Notes: generated by a model not told the origin, from the letters alone. Positions 17,788 through 25,603 are shown, counted from the stretch's first letter. The stretch is 64,000 nt of DNA from Desulfurococcus sp. (GCA_026626905.1 JAPNUX010000008.1:1-64000); one strand, 5' to 3'. Program-made: numbers and translations.

Positions 17788-18333
17788 ATGGAGGTACTCT
17801 GGAACCCATGGAGATACGAGTACATTAAGAGGTTTAAGGATGAAAGCATCAGCAGAGAGGAATGCTTGTTCTGCAGGCTAAAAGACATGAGTGATGACGA
17901 AGCATACGTAGTTTACAGAGGCAGGTACTCCTATATAGTGTTAAATGCTTACCCCTACAACTCGGGGCACGTGATGATCGCCCCCTACGAGCATGCTGGT
18001 AGCCTAGAAGACCTACCAGACGAGGTTCTCCTCGAGATGCTCCAGCTGGTTAAGCTATCCATGAAGGCTATTAGAGTAGCATTCAACCCGGATGGATTCA
18101 ACATAGGGGTTAACGTGGGTAGAGCTGCTGGAGCCGGCGTCCCAGGACACGTTCACATACACGTTGTTCCAAGATGGGTAGGGGATACGAACTTCATGTC
18201 AGTTATATCAGGTGTTAAAACACTACCAGTAAGTCTCCGTGAAACCTACACTCTACTCAAGGATGCAGTAGTAAACGTTATGTCTACCAGCGGTGGTAAA
18301 GATGGTTTCAACAAGGGATCTAGTGATAATTGA
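17788..18333 (+). CDS. HIT family nucleotide hydrolase (Fhit/Ap4A-type)
   Basis: The histidine triad is intact: GHVHIHVVPRW near residue 130, preceded by the nucleotide-binding FNIGVNVGRAAGAGVPG. An N-terminal CLFCRL motif and NAYPYNSGHVMIAPYEH near residue 55 are typical of Fhit-like diadenosine polyphosphate hydrolases. About 181 residues is normal for the branch. It acts in the cytoplasm on dinucleotide polyphosphates or nucleotidyl conjugates; the exact substrate is not shown. The next gene starts inside its 3' end. Confidence 0.9.
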   Translation: MEVLWNPWRYEYIKRFKDESISREECLFCRLKDMSDDEAYVVYRGRYSYIVLNAYPYNSGHVMIAPYEHAGSLEDLPDEVLLEMLQLVKLSMKAIRVAFNPDGFNIGVNVGRAAGAGVPGHVHIHVVPRWVGDTNFMSVISGVKTLPVSLRETYTLLKDAVVNVMSTSGGKDGFNKGSSDN

Positions 18334-18523
18334 GAAATACATGCTACTAAACGAGCAGCGCTACAGGATATGTGTTAAAGGCACGAATATAACTGTAAAT
18401 GTTGAAGCCTCCAGCGAAGAGGAGGCTTTAAGCAAAGCCCTCGAAATACTTAGAAACGTTAAGTTAACAAGTGAAGCATTAGAGAAGATTAGAGCGAAAA
18501 CCGGCGGGAAAGCAAAGTGCTAG
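18302..18523 (+). CDS. Small conserved-looking protein, unknown function
   Basis: I do not recognise this 73-residue protein. The ATG at 18302 is chosen because GGTGGT lies four bases upstream; it overlaps the HIT gene by 32 bases in another frame, implying coupled translation. The predicted order is beta-beta-beta-alpha-alpha, with EKYMLLNEQRYRICVKGTNI then an acidic helix EEEALSKALEILRNV and a basic tail ending in cysteine. It could be a small RNA-binding or dodecin-like fold; that is a guess. Confidence 0.6.
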   Translation: MVSTRDLVIIEKYMLLNEQRYRICVKGTNITVNVEASSEEEALSKALEILRNVKLTSEALEKIRAKTGGKAKC

Positions 18524-18555
18524 GATTTTAAAGCTCCCGTTAAAGCCTGCCGAGT

Positions 18556-18614
18556 AGCATCGGTTAAACCCGCCTTCATCACAGCTCAGTGATCGAGGGC
18601 TATCTCATCCTAGT
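18556..18614 (-). ncRNA. Candidate C/D box guide RNA
   Basis: Minus strand elements are in the right order and spacing: box C-like GGATGAG (18610-18604), a 14-base guide, D' CTGA (18589-18586), a 3-base spacer, a perfect C' GTGATGA (18582-18576), a 12-base guide (18575-18564) and CCGA (18563-18560) in place of box D. The weak point is the non-canonical terminal D box, also seen in the neighbouring candidate. The target is not recognised. Confidence 0.4.
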
Positions 18615-18646
18615 AGTACTGTAAGCTGGATGAGCTATTTTAAAGC

Positions 18647-18714
18647 ATGCTCGGACCGCGGTAATTTCTTCATCCCTACCAGGTCACGGGGGGACAAGTT
18701 TCCTCATCACGGGG
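18647..18714 (-). ncRNA. Candidate C/D box guide RNA aimed at the 16S rRNA 530 loop
   Basis: Box C GTGATGA is at 18710-18704, a C'-like ATGAAGA at 18673-18667, and the 12 bases before a CCGA (18654-18651) read AATTACCGCGGT. Ten of these are complementary to the universally conserved CCGCGGUAAU of the 16S 530 loop. By the five-nucleotide rule the methylated base would be C528 (E. coli numbering). The D box deviates from CTGA and D' is unclear. Confidence 0.45.
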
Positions 18715-18762
18715 AATACTAACTCTCTAAGTATCTTATATAGGTTAAACTCTAGGAGGCCT

Positions 18763-19008
18763 TTAGATCTTCTTGGCTTTAGCTTTCGCTTTCTGCTCGT
18801 TGAGCTCGCTGTACTCTTCTACTAGCTTTTTAAGGTATGGTTCCAGCTCGCTAGCGGGCATCCTCTCGAGGAGAGTCTTAAAGAACTTGGAAGCGCACCT
18901 AGAGCTATGGAACTCGAGTACCACGCTCCCCTTTCTGAGCACTATTCCCTGGCCTTCCGGGAATACTCTCCCGCACACACTACACTTGTGTCTACGCTCT
19001 ACACTCAC
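18763..19008 (-). CDS. rpl24e: Large-subunit ribosomal protein L24e
   Basis: The 81-residue protein has the L24e zinc finger: CSVCGRVFPEGQGIVLRKG near the N-terminus, then VLEFHSSRCASKFF supplying further ligands. A charged helical and Lys/Ala-rich tail (NEQKAKAKAKKI) follows, suited to rRNA contact. The start is a GTG at 19008, which lies inside the 3' end of the EMC3-like gene (17-base overlap), so the two are probably co-transcribed. Confidence 0.92.
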   Translation of the reverse strand: MSVERRHKCSVCGRVFPEGQGIVLRKGSVVLEFHSSRCASKFFKTLLERMPASELEPYLKKLVEEYSELNEQKAKAKAKKI

Positions 19009-19717
19009 TTAGCCCAGCCTCCTCTAGCTTCTCAACTAGCCGGTTTACCTCTAGAGTGTAAAGCCTGGTTAGAGGCGTATTATTCTTAGAGTTCCTCAAC
19101 TCCACGAATTTTCTCTCGGCCTCGACTTTAAAGCATATATCCTGGGTGAAATCTATGAACCTGGCTTCATCTAGTACAACACCCTTTCTGTACACTGTGA
19201 AGGACCTAGCTATAGCAAGATACCCCGGCTGAAGTGCCTGCTGCTCTCTTATAAGCAGTCGTCTAAAAGCCTGCATAACTCCTATGAAGAAGAGGTACAT
19301 GCCTAGATACCTCAAGAAGTTCACGAGGATCGAGCCATTGGTTAACCCGGCTACCCCAGCTACTAGTGGCCATATGTAATCATTGTATACTGGTAGCAGG
19401 AATAACACTAGGAATATGAGAGCAAACTGAAGCATCATTATCTTCATCTGCTTACCCAGCTCGGCCTGTAGAGTCTTATCCATCAGCATGACCTGTGCTG
19501 CCTTAGATTCCTTGAAGATAGGTGAACCAAGCTCACTTCTAGGAGGGACCTTCATGGTTTTAGCCGAGCTCTTCGCAGCTATAATCATGAAGACCACAAA
19601 GTAGAGTATGAACACTATGAACGCGTACTGGGGTATTATAGCGGAGACTAGCGCGAAGACCACTATCGAGGCCAGCTGTATTAGCAGCATAGTTTTCCTA
19701 GAGGGTGTGACTGCCAT
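18992..19717 (-). CDS. EMC3/TMCO1 (DUF106) family membrane protein, YidC-like insertase
   Basis: Archaeal DUF106 proteins are relatives of YidC/Oxa1, EMC3 and TMCO1 that help insert membrane proteins. The product has an N-terminal hydrophobic hairpin (residues about 8-45), a charged cytoplasmic coiled region (SSAKTMKVPPRSELG to MLMDKTLQAELGKQMKIMM) and two further hydrophobic segments around residues 90-155, followed by a soluble tail. The ATG at 19717 is preferred over GTG 19726 because GGTG lies 6 bases upstream. It neighbours L24e, and Sec61-beta is 1.5 kb away. Confidence 0.88.
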   Translation of the reverse strand: MAVTPSRKTMLLIQLASIVVFALVSAIIPQYAFIVFILYFVVFMIIAAKSSAKTMKVPPRSELGSPIFKESKAAQVMLMDKTLQAELGKQMKIMMLQFALIFLVLFLLPVYNDYIWPLVAGVAGLTNGSILVNFLRYLGMYLFFIGVMQAFRRLLIREQQALQPGYLAIARSFTVYRKGVVLDEARFIDFTQDICFKVEAERKFVELRNSKNNTPLTRLYTLEVNRLVEKLEEAGLSECRA

Positions 19718-19818
19718 ACTCAACACCTTAATCCAATGCTCTTACCGGCTTATCTTGTAGTTAAGCTATTGATAAGTTTAACTGGACTCAAGTTAATTAA
19801 CTTCTAACTCCTGTAGCT

Positions 19819-19878
19819 ACTAGTGATGATGAATCGCCACTTCACGGATCAGTGAAGAAGGTCCGTGTTTCTGACTCC
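19819..19878 (+). ncRNA. C/D box guide RNA targeting 23S rRNA (predicted)
   Basis: Box C GTGATGA (19823-19829), C'-like GTGAAGA (19852-19858) and box D CTGA (19871-19874) are present. The 12-base guide before D, AGGTCCGTGTTT, is complementary over 11 bases to the conserved 23S segment AAACACGGACC. The five-nucleotide rule would place the 2'-O-methyl group on the fifth target base, an A. The D' box is degenerate (CGGA, 19845-19848). The position in an intergenic gap and the length suit archaeal sRNAs. Confidence 0.7.
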
Positions 19879-19919
19879 CACTAAGCGACCGCTTTAAACC
19901 TCTCAAGTCATATGTATCT

Positions 19920-19974
19920 TTAAGTGATGAATCAAGCACCCTGACCCGTGATGATGTTATCCCCGCCTGACTTG
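19920..19974 (+). ncRNA. C/D box guide RNA targeting the 23S peptidyl transferase region (predicted)
   Basis: All four boxes are canonical: C GTGATGA (19924-19930), D' CTGA (19941-19944), C' GTGATGA (19948-19954) and D CTGA (19967-19970). The D guide TGTTATCCCCGC is fully complementary to GCGGGGAUAACA, the conserved segment leading into A2451 of 23S rRNA; by the five-nucleotide rule G2446 (E. coli numbering) would be methylated. The D' guide ATCAAGCACC has no target that I recognise. Confidence 0.85.
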
Positions 19975-20026
19975 TCAGCGTGACGCTAGGCTTAAATACA
20001 CTGGGTACCCCGGAGGGGTCGGCGAG

Positions 20027-20509
20027 ATGGATGTCAGCGTGCACCTACTCATTGATGTCGTCTGCACGAGTGGAGGGCTGTCGAGGCTGGAAAAGCAGCT
20101 ACGGAGTATTGGATTCTCCACACGGGTGATATCAGCTGATACTCTGAGAGCTGTAGCGAGGTTCAAGCCCGAAGAGTCGAGTAGAGTTATCGGGGAGCTC
20201 ATAAGCGCTCTAAAAGAGCACTCAAGGAACACTCGGACAATCTGTGTGGAAACCTGGGCAACTCTACCTCAGCAGCCGGGGAAGCCTGGAGTGAGGCTCC
20301 TAGATATTAATGGAGTAATCTTTCAGGCGAGAACCAGTAAGCAGGGGAGAACAACAATTAAAGCTGTATGGGGTAGTATAGCTCCCGGAATACCAGTGGT
20401 ACCAGGAAGCATGTTGAGGAAGTGTTTTGGAGCCGAGCACCTGGATCTACTAGGGGGTGAACTCTACAGGAGAGTGGGGGCTATCGAGCACTTTAAAAAT
20501 ATCCCTTAA
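20027..20509 (+). CDS. Hypothetical protein, 160 aa
   Basis: I do not recognise this protein. It starts at an ATG after GGCGAG, about 50 bases downstream of the second guide RNA. Residues 1-75 alternate beta strands and helices (SVHLLIDVVCTSGGLSRLEK, then ICVETWATLP near residue 75) and the second half is Gly/Pro-rich (SIAPGIPVVPGSM). No catalytic motif or membrane segment is seen. Codon use is like its neighbours, so it is probably a real gene of a lineage-specific family. Confidence 0.65.
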   Translation: MDVSVHLLIDVVCTSGGLSRLEKQLRSIGFSTRVISADTLRAVARFKPEESSRVIGELISALKEHSRNTRTICVETWATLPQQPGKPGVRLLDINGVIFQARTSKQGRTTIKAVWGSIAPGIPVVPGSMLRKCFGAEHLDLLGGELYRRVGAIEHFKNIP

Positions 20510-20570
20510 TCTCAGCCAGGGTTCGCTGTCTTCATCCCTGCCGACAGGTCTATGGATAGGGCGTTCATCA

Positions 20571-21329
20571 CTAGTATACGTTAACACCTTTCTGCTTAAG
20601 CAGTCTCTTAAATCTCACTGCATCCTCGAACATGTAGATGTTGTTGAACATCACGTAGACTTCGCTTACATCTAGCTCTGTAATGAGCTTGTATAGCTCG
20701 ACAAGATCTTCATCACTATACTTGTACCTGTAGTTGATTTCACCAGCCCCTCTACCATGCAGTCTGAAGTAGGCTATTCCTCCAGGCTGGACAAACGGCT
20801 TCCTCTTGAAGGGGTCGACTACATGGATGATACCATGCTTCTCCATAAGGCTTGTAACACGGTTGTCATCAGCGCATTCTCCTCTAAGCTCCCATCCAAC
20901 AAGCATGTTACTGATGTCTTTGAGTGCATCTTTGAAGAAGCTGTCTACTGCCTCAAGGTGCTCGGTGGTGCAAGGCATGCTGGAGGGTGTCTGAAGAATA
21001 ATAAATCTTGCTCCAAGTATTCTAGCCCTATCGTAGACTTCCATAAAGGCCTCCAAGTTCTCCTTGGTGTGCTTGAGGTGACCGTAGCTTGCTACATCTC
21101 CTTTCACTCTACTCTTCATTCTCCTCCAGGTTGGAGAAGTAGAGGGATGCGTGATCACCTGCCAGACTTTAACTGCTATCTCAAAGCCGCTTGGAAGGGA
21201 ATCCCGTAGTCTCTTACACCAGTCTCTTGAAGGGAGATCATAAAACGTATTTTGTAGTTCAACTACACTTAACTCCCTGACATACCGTTCTCTAGATACT
21301 GGGAAACCACAACACCCTATTTTTATCAT
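20571..21329 (-). CDS. DUF72 (YecE-like) TIM-barrel family protein
   Basis: The protein opens with IKIGCCGFPVSRERYVRELSVVELQNTFY, shown here in abbreviated form as IKIGCCGFP...VELQNTFY, the DUF72 signature. VKVWQVITHPS lies near residue 53, FIILQTPSS near residue 108 and VVDPFKRKPF near residue 170, ending with the GIAYFRLHGRG motif near residue 183. The family has a TIM-barrel fold related to sugar-phosphate isomerases and endonucleases. Its biochemical role is not established. The length of 252 residues is normal. Confidence 0.85.
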   Translation of the reverse strand: MIKIGCCGFPVSRERYVRELSVVELQNTFYDLPSRDWCKRLRDSLPSGFEIAVKVWQVITHPSTSPTWRRMKSRVKGDVASYGHLKHTKENLEAFMEVYDRARILGARFIILQTPSSMPCTTEHLEAVDSFFKDALKDISNMLVGWELRGECADDNRVTSLMEKHGIIHVVDPFKRKPFVQPGGIAYFRLHGRGAGEINYRYKYSDEDLVELYKLITELDVSEVYVMFNNIYMFEDAVRFKRLLKQKGVNVY

Positions 21330-21343
21330 AGGGGTGACCGTGG

Positions 21344-21760
21344 CTATACGCCTAGCTCGAGTATCTCTGCTTTCCTAACAGGCTCGAGCTTCTTTAACTC
21401 GTTTACTATTGTAGAGGGATCGCTCCACCCTGTCTTACTTATATCAACAAGCATCTCGCATTCTCCTAGCTCCTCGCGCTTTAATACTACGCATTTAGTT
21501 GTCACTAAATCCACGTTGAGCTCGGCTAGATACCTGGTTAGCTCGGCTAGAACACCTATCCTGTCCTCGACGAGCACTTTTATTTTTACCAGCCTGGCCG
21601 CCACGGGTAGTGGAATCAACTTTATCTCACGTGAATCTTTATCAGCCACCATGAGCATCTGCATGCCTTCCCTTAGATCGAAGAGTCTTCTCACAGCCAT
21701 TGGTATGGTAACTCTACCCTTAGAGTCTATCTTAACAGTCTCCTGTATCACGAAGCTCAT
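21344..21760 (-). CDS. AbrB/SpoVT-type DNA-binding domain fused to an ACT domain
   Basis: The N-terminal 50 residues form a swapped-hairpin AbrB domain (KIDSKGRVTIPMAVRRLFDL), and the rest is an ACT domain (LVKIKVLVEDRIGVLAELTR, then NVDLVTTKCVVLKR). This suggests a regulator whose DNA binding responds to a small ligand such as an amino acid. The ATG at 21760 follows GGTG with 8 bases spacing; an upstream in-frame ATG at 21802 lies directly at a GATTAAAAG promoter-like element and is less likely. It sits downstream of the HTH-phosphoribosyltransferase gene on the same strand, 51 bases from its stop by the inner start's leader. Confidence 0.82.
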   Translation of the reverse strand: MSFVIQETVKIDSKGRVTIPMAVRRLFDLREGMQMLMVADKDSREIKLIPLPVAARLVKIKVLVEDRIGVLAELTRYLAELNVDLVTTKCVVLKREELGECEMLVDISKTGWSDPSTIVNELKKLEPVRKAEILELGV

Positions 21761-21853
21761 GACTTCTACACCCTTACCGATTTGATCTAAAAAATCCATC
21801 ACTTTTAATCCCTAATATAGCTGCTAATTTAGTGAGCTTCTCTAGGCTTCAAG

Positions 21854-22672
21854 TTATAGAGTGAAAGGTAGCACAGTGAGAACTTTAACACCATGTTCCT
21901 CGAGTCTCTCCCTCCACAACTCGCCTAAACCGAGGATAGCTATGGTATCAACTACCTCCGCTCTAGACTTAGAGATCATCTCTAAGATTGCTTCAAGGGT
22001 TCTACCAGTGTATACAACATCCGCTAGCACAAGTAGCTTATCCTTCCTGCTTATAAGATCCCTATCCAAGTAGAGGGTTTCAACATCCTTCGGGCTCCTC
22101 ACGAACGATGTACTATAGTACTGGATTCCAGGATAGCTCCTTCTTTTAACAAGCACTATCGGCGCGTTGAACTCAAGGGAGATCATAGTAGCTAGCGGGA
22201 GTACTGCTTCAGCTGTTGCAACTATCTTGGTGATCTCCTTACCCGTGAGCTCTAGTATTAAGAGCATTGAGAGAAGACGGGAGACGTAGGGGTCCTTGAG
22301 AACTCTCAGCAAGTCTATCACGTTGCTCTTCTCCTTCTCCACGAGATCTTTCAGCAGGCTACTTAAGTCTATTGAGAGCGCTATTCTTGAGAGGATGAGT
22401 GCAGCCTGCTCTATCCCTGGTACAATGGAGCCTCTCACATACCTGCAGAGAACTGACTCGGATACCCCTGTAATCTCGTGGAGATCCCTGTAGGATAAGT
22501 TAGGTTTCAGAAGCCTGAGTACTTCGCTCGCCATGAGTCTAACCTTCATTTTATCAGCCTTACTCTTAGAGTGAGCGTTGAGAAGTCTTGACGCGAAAGC
22601 CTTAACTTCAGCTTCACTAGGCTTTCTCACCACTAGGACTCTTCCACTCTTAACCCTAAACACCTGCTTCAC
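21854..22672 (-). CDS. HTH-phosphoribosyltransferase regulator (GfcR/PyrE-like family)
   Basis: Residues 40-95 form a helix-turn-helix (LSYRDLHEITGVSESVLCRY), and the C-terminal half is a type I phosphoribosyltransferase fold with the PRPP loop LLVLADVVYTGRTLEAI near residue 215 and an ATAEAVLPLATMISLEFNAP segment. Such orotate-PRT-like proteins act as transcription regulators in archaea (GfcR in haloarchaea). The canonical acidic pair of the PRPP loop is reduced to A-D, so catalysis may be lost, which would favour a sensor role. An AT-rich promoter region lies at about 22690-22720. Confidence 0.8.
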   Translation of the reverse strand: MKQVFRVKSGRVLVVRKPSEAEVKAFASRLLNAHSKSKADKMKVRLMASEVLRLLKPNLSYRDLHEITGVSESVLCRYVRGSIVPGIEQAALILSRIALSIDLSSLLKDLVEKEKSNVIDLLRVLKDPYVSRLLSMLLILELTGKEITKIVATAEAVLPLATMISLEFNAPIVLVKRRSYPGIQYYSTSFVRSPKDVETLYLDRDLISRKDKLLVLADVVYTGRTLEAILEMISKSRAEVVDTIAILGLGELWRERLEEHGVKVLTVLPFTL

Positions 22673-22726
22673 CTCGAAGCGCAGCTATCTTTAAACCTTT
22701 AAATAAGTATTAAAAAATATAAGACT

Positions 22727-22785
22727 AAGGGATGAAGAAGGTCTTAAGTACTGATTGTAGTGATGTGAAACCCACGCAACGACCG
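22727..22785 (+). ncRNA. Possible C/D box guide RNA
   Basis: Box C-like GGATGAA (22730-22736), D' CTGA (22751-22754), a 5-base spacer and C'-like GTGATGT (22760-22766) are correctly spaced, and a degenerate ACGA (22779-22782) follows a 12-base guide. An AT-rich promoter-like stretch precedes it. Neither guide matches an rRNA segment that I recognise. Confidence 0.35.
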
Positions 22786-22813
22786 TTCAACTGTTTAGAG
22801 GTGTCTTCAAACC

Positions 22814-23215
22814 TTGCTTAGATTCGATGAGAAAGTGCTAGCTGTAGCTGATGCCGGCGAACTAGCAGAGTTCATTGAGGAGGCCTCAGCTTTAAACCAC
22901 GAGTATGTTAAAGCATGCGGGGACTGCGGTGGAGAAAAAGTCTGCTTATATCTCCACTTGAAGGCTATGGATGAAGAAGTATTCGTAGAGCTAGCTGGAT
23001 TCTCTATTGAAGCCCCCCACGATAGAATCCTCGATGATAGAATACTGGGGATTTTAAGGTATGCTTCAACAATAGTAAGCAGGAGCGGTCTAGTGGAATT
23101 CTACGTTAATGGAGTGCTCTCAATTGGAGTCCATCGGCTGGTCTGCAAGAGTAGAGTTAAGGTGAGTGAAGCCTGGTTCCTTGAGTACGAAGAATTTCTC
23201 GCCATGGCTGGTTGA
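22814..23215 (+). CDS. Hypothetical protein upstream of XPB helicase, 133 aa
   Basis: I do not recognise this protein. It starts at a TTG preceded by GAGGTG and ends one base before the XPB-like helicase ATG, so the two are almost certainly co-translated. It is acidic, with a CGDCGGEKVC cysteine cluster near residue 35 that could bind a metal, and strand-rich segments after it. Many archaeal xpb genes are paired with the nuclease Bax1; this protein is far too short to be Bax1. A functional link to XPB is inference from the tight gene order. Confidence 0.7.
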   Translation: MLRFDEKVLAVADAGELAEFIEEASALNHEYVKACGDCGGEKVCLYLHLKAMDEEVFVELAGFSIEAPHDRILDDRILGILRYASTIVSRSGLVEFYVNGVLSIGVHRLVCKSRVKVSEAWFLEYEEFLAMAG

Positions 23216-23216
23216 A

Positions 23217-24866
23217 ATGGTCTACTTAAGAGTGTGGAGATGGCTTAGCGACAGCGAGTTCCGCGAGCTCTTAAAGATCTCTGATTACACTGGATTCAGG
23301 GATGGATACAAGATATTCTCCATTAACGCCGAGAAGGCTTTGAGAAACGGATACAGTTTTGATGATGTAGCAGGGTTGATCAGGGATCTCGAGTGCGAGA
23401 TTGAGGGTTCGCTTGAAGAACTCAAAAAGGCTTTCGAGGAGTATGCTTTAACACTAGACTGGGATAGTGTTAAAGGACACCTAGTACTCCACGTGCATAG
23501 AAGCCTCTACCCTAGGTTGAAGCCTATACTAGCAGAGCTTAACGCTAGGAGAAGCTCTGAAACACCTGAATCACTCATCTACAGGATCCCCCCGTTGAAT
23601 CTACCACGGCTCGCAGAGCATGCCGGCAGGCTTGGAATACCAGTTAGGGATCCACTCAGATTGCTCGAGGAGAAGAAACTTCCCTTGAAACCCGAGCTCA
23701 GAGGTGTCGAGTTAAGAGACTACCAGCGTGAAGCCCTCCAGAAGTGGATTGAGAACAAGTATCAGGGTATAATTGCTCTGCCGACAGGTTCAGGTAAAAC
23801 CCTCATAGGAGTTGCCGCGATTATCGAGAGGGGAGTCCGCTCTCTCATAGTAGTTTACACGAAGGAGCAGATGATCCAGTGGAGGAACACTCTCCTCAAG
23901 TACACCAGTATTCCTGAAGCGGCAGTAGGAGTATTCCACAGTGAGGAGAAACGGGTAGCACCGGTGACGATTACAACGTATCAGAGCGGGTTCCGCCGGA
24001 TAAACTCTATTTCCCCATTCTTCGACATGCTCATAATAGATGAAGTACACCACTTACCAGCCGATAAATTCAAGTATATAGCGATACACAGTATAGCAAG
24101 GTATCGCATGGGCTTATCTGCTACTCCTTACAGAGAGGATGGCAGGCACGAAGACCTCTTCCCACTACTAGGTAGTGTAGTCTACTATAAGGCACCCGGC
24201 GACCTAGTAGCAACAGGGTATCTAGCACCCTACAGGATTGTGACAGTTAAGGTCAAGTTAACTGAGGATGAGCGCAGGGAGTATGAGAGCTTAAGGCGAA
24301 AGTATCGCAGTCTCGCCGGATTGAGAAGCTTCGAGCAAGTAGTTAAAGACGCCAGGGTGGACCCGGCGGCTAGAGAAGCTCTCAGAATACATAGCAGGAT
24401 ACAAGGGCTTCTAGCCTCAGCGAAAGCGAAGATAGATAAGGCTGTAGAGATAGCTTTAAGGGAACTCGAGAAGGGAGGTAAGATAATAGTTTTCACACAG
24501 TTCATCGATCAAGCTAAAGAGATAAGCGAGAAGCTGAATGCTTACATGCTTACAGGCGAGGTACCAGTTCAGGAGAGAAAGCGTATTCTAGAGGAGTTCA
24601 GGAAGCTGGAGAAGGGTGTTCTAGTAGTAACCACGGTTGGAGACGAAGGCCTCGACATCCCGGACGCGGATGTAGGAATAGTGGTCTCAGGCACCGGGTC
24701 CCGCCGCCAATTCATTCAGCGCTTAGGGAGACTGCTGAGACCGAAGACTGATGGCAGAGAGGCTGTTCTATACGAGATTATACTCGAGAAGACCAGTGAG
24801 GAGTACCAGGCAAGGAAGCGTAGGAACATGAGCCTTAATGGAGTCCTCGATGAGAAGCATGATTAA
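23217..24866 (+). CDS. xpb: XPB/Rad25-type superfamily 2 DNA helicase
   Basis: This DNA repair/transcription helicase has all SF2 motifs: the Q-region LRDYQREALQKW near residue 165, Walker A ALPTGSGKTLIG near residue 185, motif II IIDEVHHLP near residue 275, motif III GLSATPYRED near residue 300, and the C-terminal lobe with VFTQFIDQAKEI and the arginine-finger motif QRLGRLLRP near residue 515. An N-terminal damage-recognition-like region precedes it, with RED-like residues (YREDGR) as in XPB. The ATG at 23217 directly follows the upstream gene; the longer in-frame GTG at 23166 would overlap it. It overlaps the convergent gene by 4 bases. Confidence 0.9.
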   Translation: MVYLRVWRWLSDSEFRELLKISDYTGFRDGYKIFSINAEKALRNGYSFDDVAGLIRDLECEIEGSLEELKKAFEEYALTLDWDSVKGHLVLHVHRSLYPRLKPILAELNARRSSETPESLIYRIPPLNLPRLAEHAGRLGIPVRDPLRLLEEKKLPLKPELRGVELRDYQREALQKWIENKYQGIIALPTGSGKTLIGVAAIIERGVRSLIVVYTKEQMIQWRNTLLKYTSIPEAAVGVFHSEEKRVAPVTITTYQSGFRRINSISPFFDMLIIDEVHHLPADKFKYIAIHSIARYRMGLSATPYREDGRHEDLFPLLGSVVYYKAPGDLVATGYLAPYRIVTVKVKLTEDERREYESLRRKYRSLAGLRSFEQVVKDARVDPAAREALRIHSRIQGLLASAKAKIDKAVEIALRELEKGGKIIVFTQFIDQAKEISEKLNAYMLTGEVPVQERKRILEEFRKLEKGVLVVTTVGDEGLDIPDADVGIVVSGTGSRRQFIQRLGRLLRPKTDGREAVLYEIILEKTSEEYQARKRRNMSLNGVLDEKHD

Positions 24867-25507
24867 TCAGCGCTTATGAGCAGGCCTACCAGGATCCACT
24901 GGATTACATCTACTACTTCTAGTGCTACTCTCACCTTGTAGCTAGCTTTGCCATCCTCCCAGCTTAAAGCTTCAACAACCGGGTAGCGGCTTCCCTGCAC
25001 CTCACAATACGCATATACGTTGCGATCCTGGGGTAGATTTGAGAGCTCGATGCCTGTGGATTTATGGCCTAAGAGTCCGGCTACGTATACTAGTCTCTCG
25101 TCGGCTATTACTATCCTCTCACATCCACTCATAGTTGTGAAGGTGACGCATAGACTACGAGTGCATACTTCACTGAGGTTTGAGAGGGCTTGCAGTAGAG
25201 CTAGGAGCTCCTCGATAGAGATTTCAACGTAGTCCAGCCAGGTATCTCCTGCTAGAACATACACTCTCCCATATCTTTCTACAAGAGCTGCCAGCTCGTT
25301 CGCGTCGCCCTTATCTATAATAACTGTAAACGGGGCTAGAGCCAGTGCAACCACTCTACCATGGATGAGGATATTTGCAGTACCCGGCCTGTATAGCACT
25401 TTAATTGTGTTGACCTGTCCTCTAAGATACTCCATTAGCTTTAAGCTAGTATTCAGGGTGAGGCTGGATGGCTCGATGAGGATGGAGCCTGAGGAGAGCC
25501 TAGGCAT
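24863..25507 (-). CDS. Hypothetical protein, 214 aa
   Basis: I do not recognise this protein. It begins at an ATG with MPRLSSGSILIEPSSLTLN and shows alternating strands and helices, with an EISIEELLALLQALSNLSEV helix in the middle and a hydrophobic C-terminus (VVDVIQWILVGLLISAD). Cysteines at SEVCTRSLCVTF and SGCERIV are not in a standard metal motif. It faces the XPB gene tail to tail with a 4-base overlap. Confidence 0.65.
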   Translation of the reverse strand: MPRLSSGSILIEPSSLTLNTSLKLMEYLRGQVNTIKVLYRPGTANILIHGRVVALALAPFTVIIDKGDANELAALVERYGRVYVLAGDTWLDYVEISIEELLALLQALSNLSEVCTRSLCVTFTTMSGCERIVIADERLVYVAGLLGHKSTGIELSNLPQDRNVYAYCEVQGSRYPVVEALSWEDGKASYKVRVALEVVDVIQWILVGLLISAD

Positions 25508-25603
25508 TGTTTCAACCGGTTTTAACGGAGGATATGGTGGGTTTCATGGAAATGCTTTAGGGGAAAAACCATCTTTATCTTATTCTAGTTTCTTTTCACT
25601 CCT

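Noticed and set aside
20757-21209. 150-codon plus-strand reading frame
   Set aside because: It is antisense to the clear DUF72 gene and shows no protein family features.
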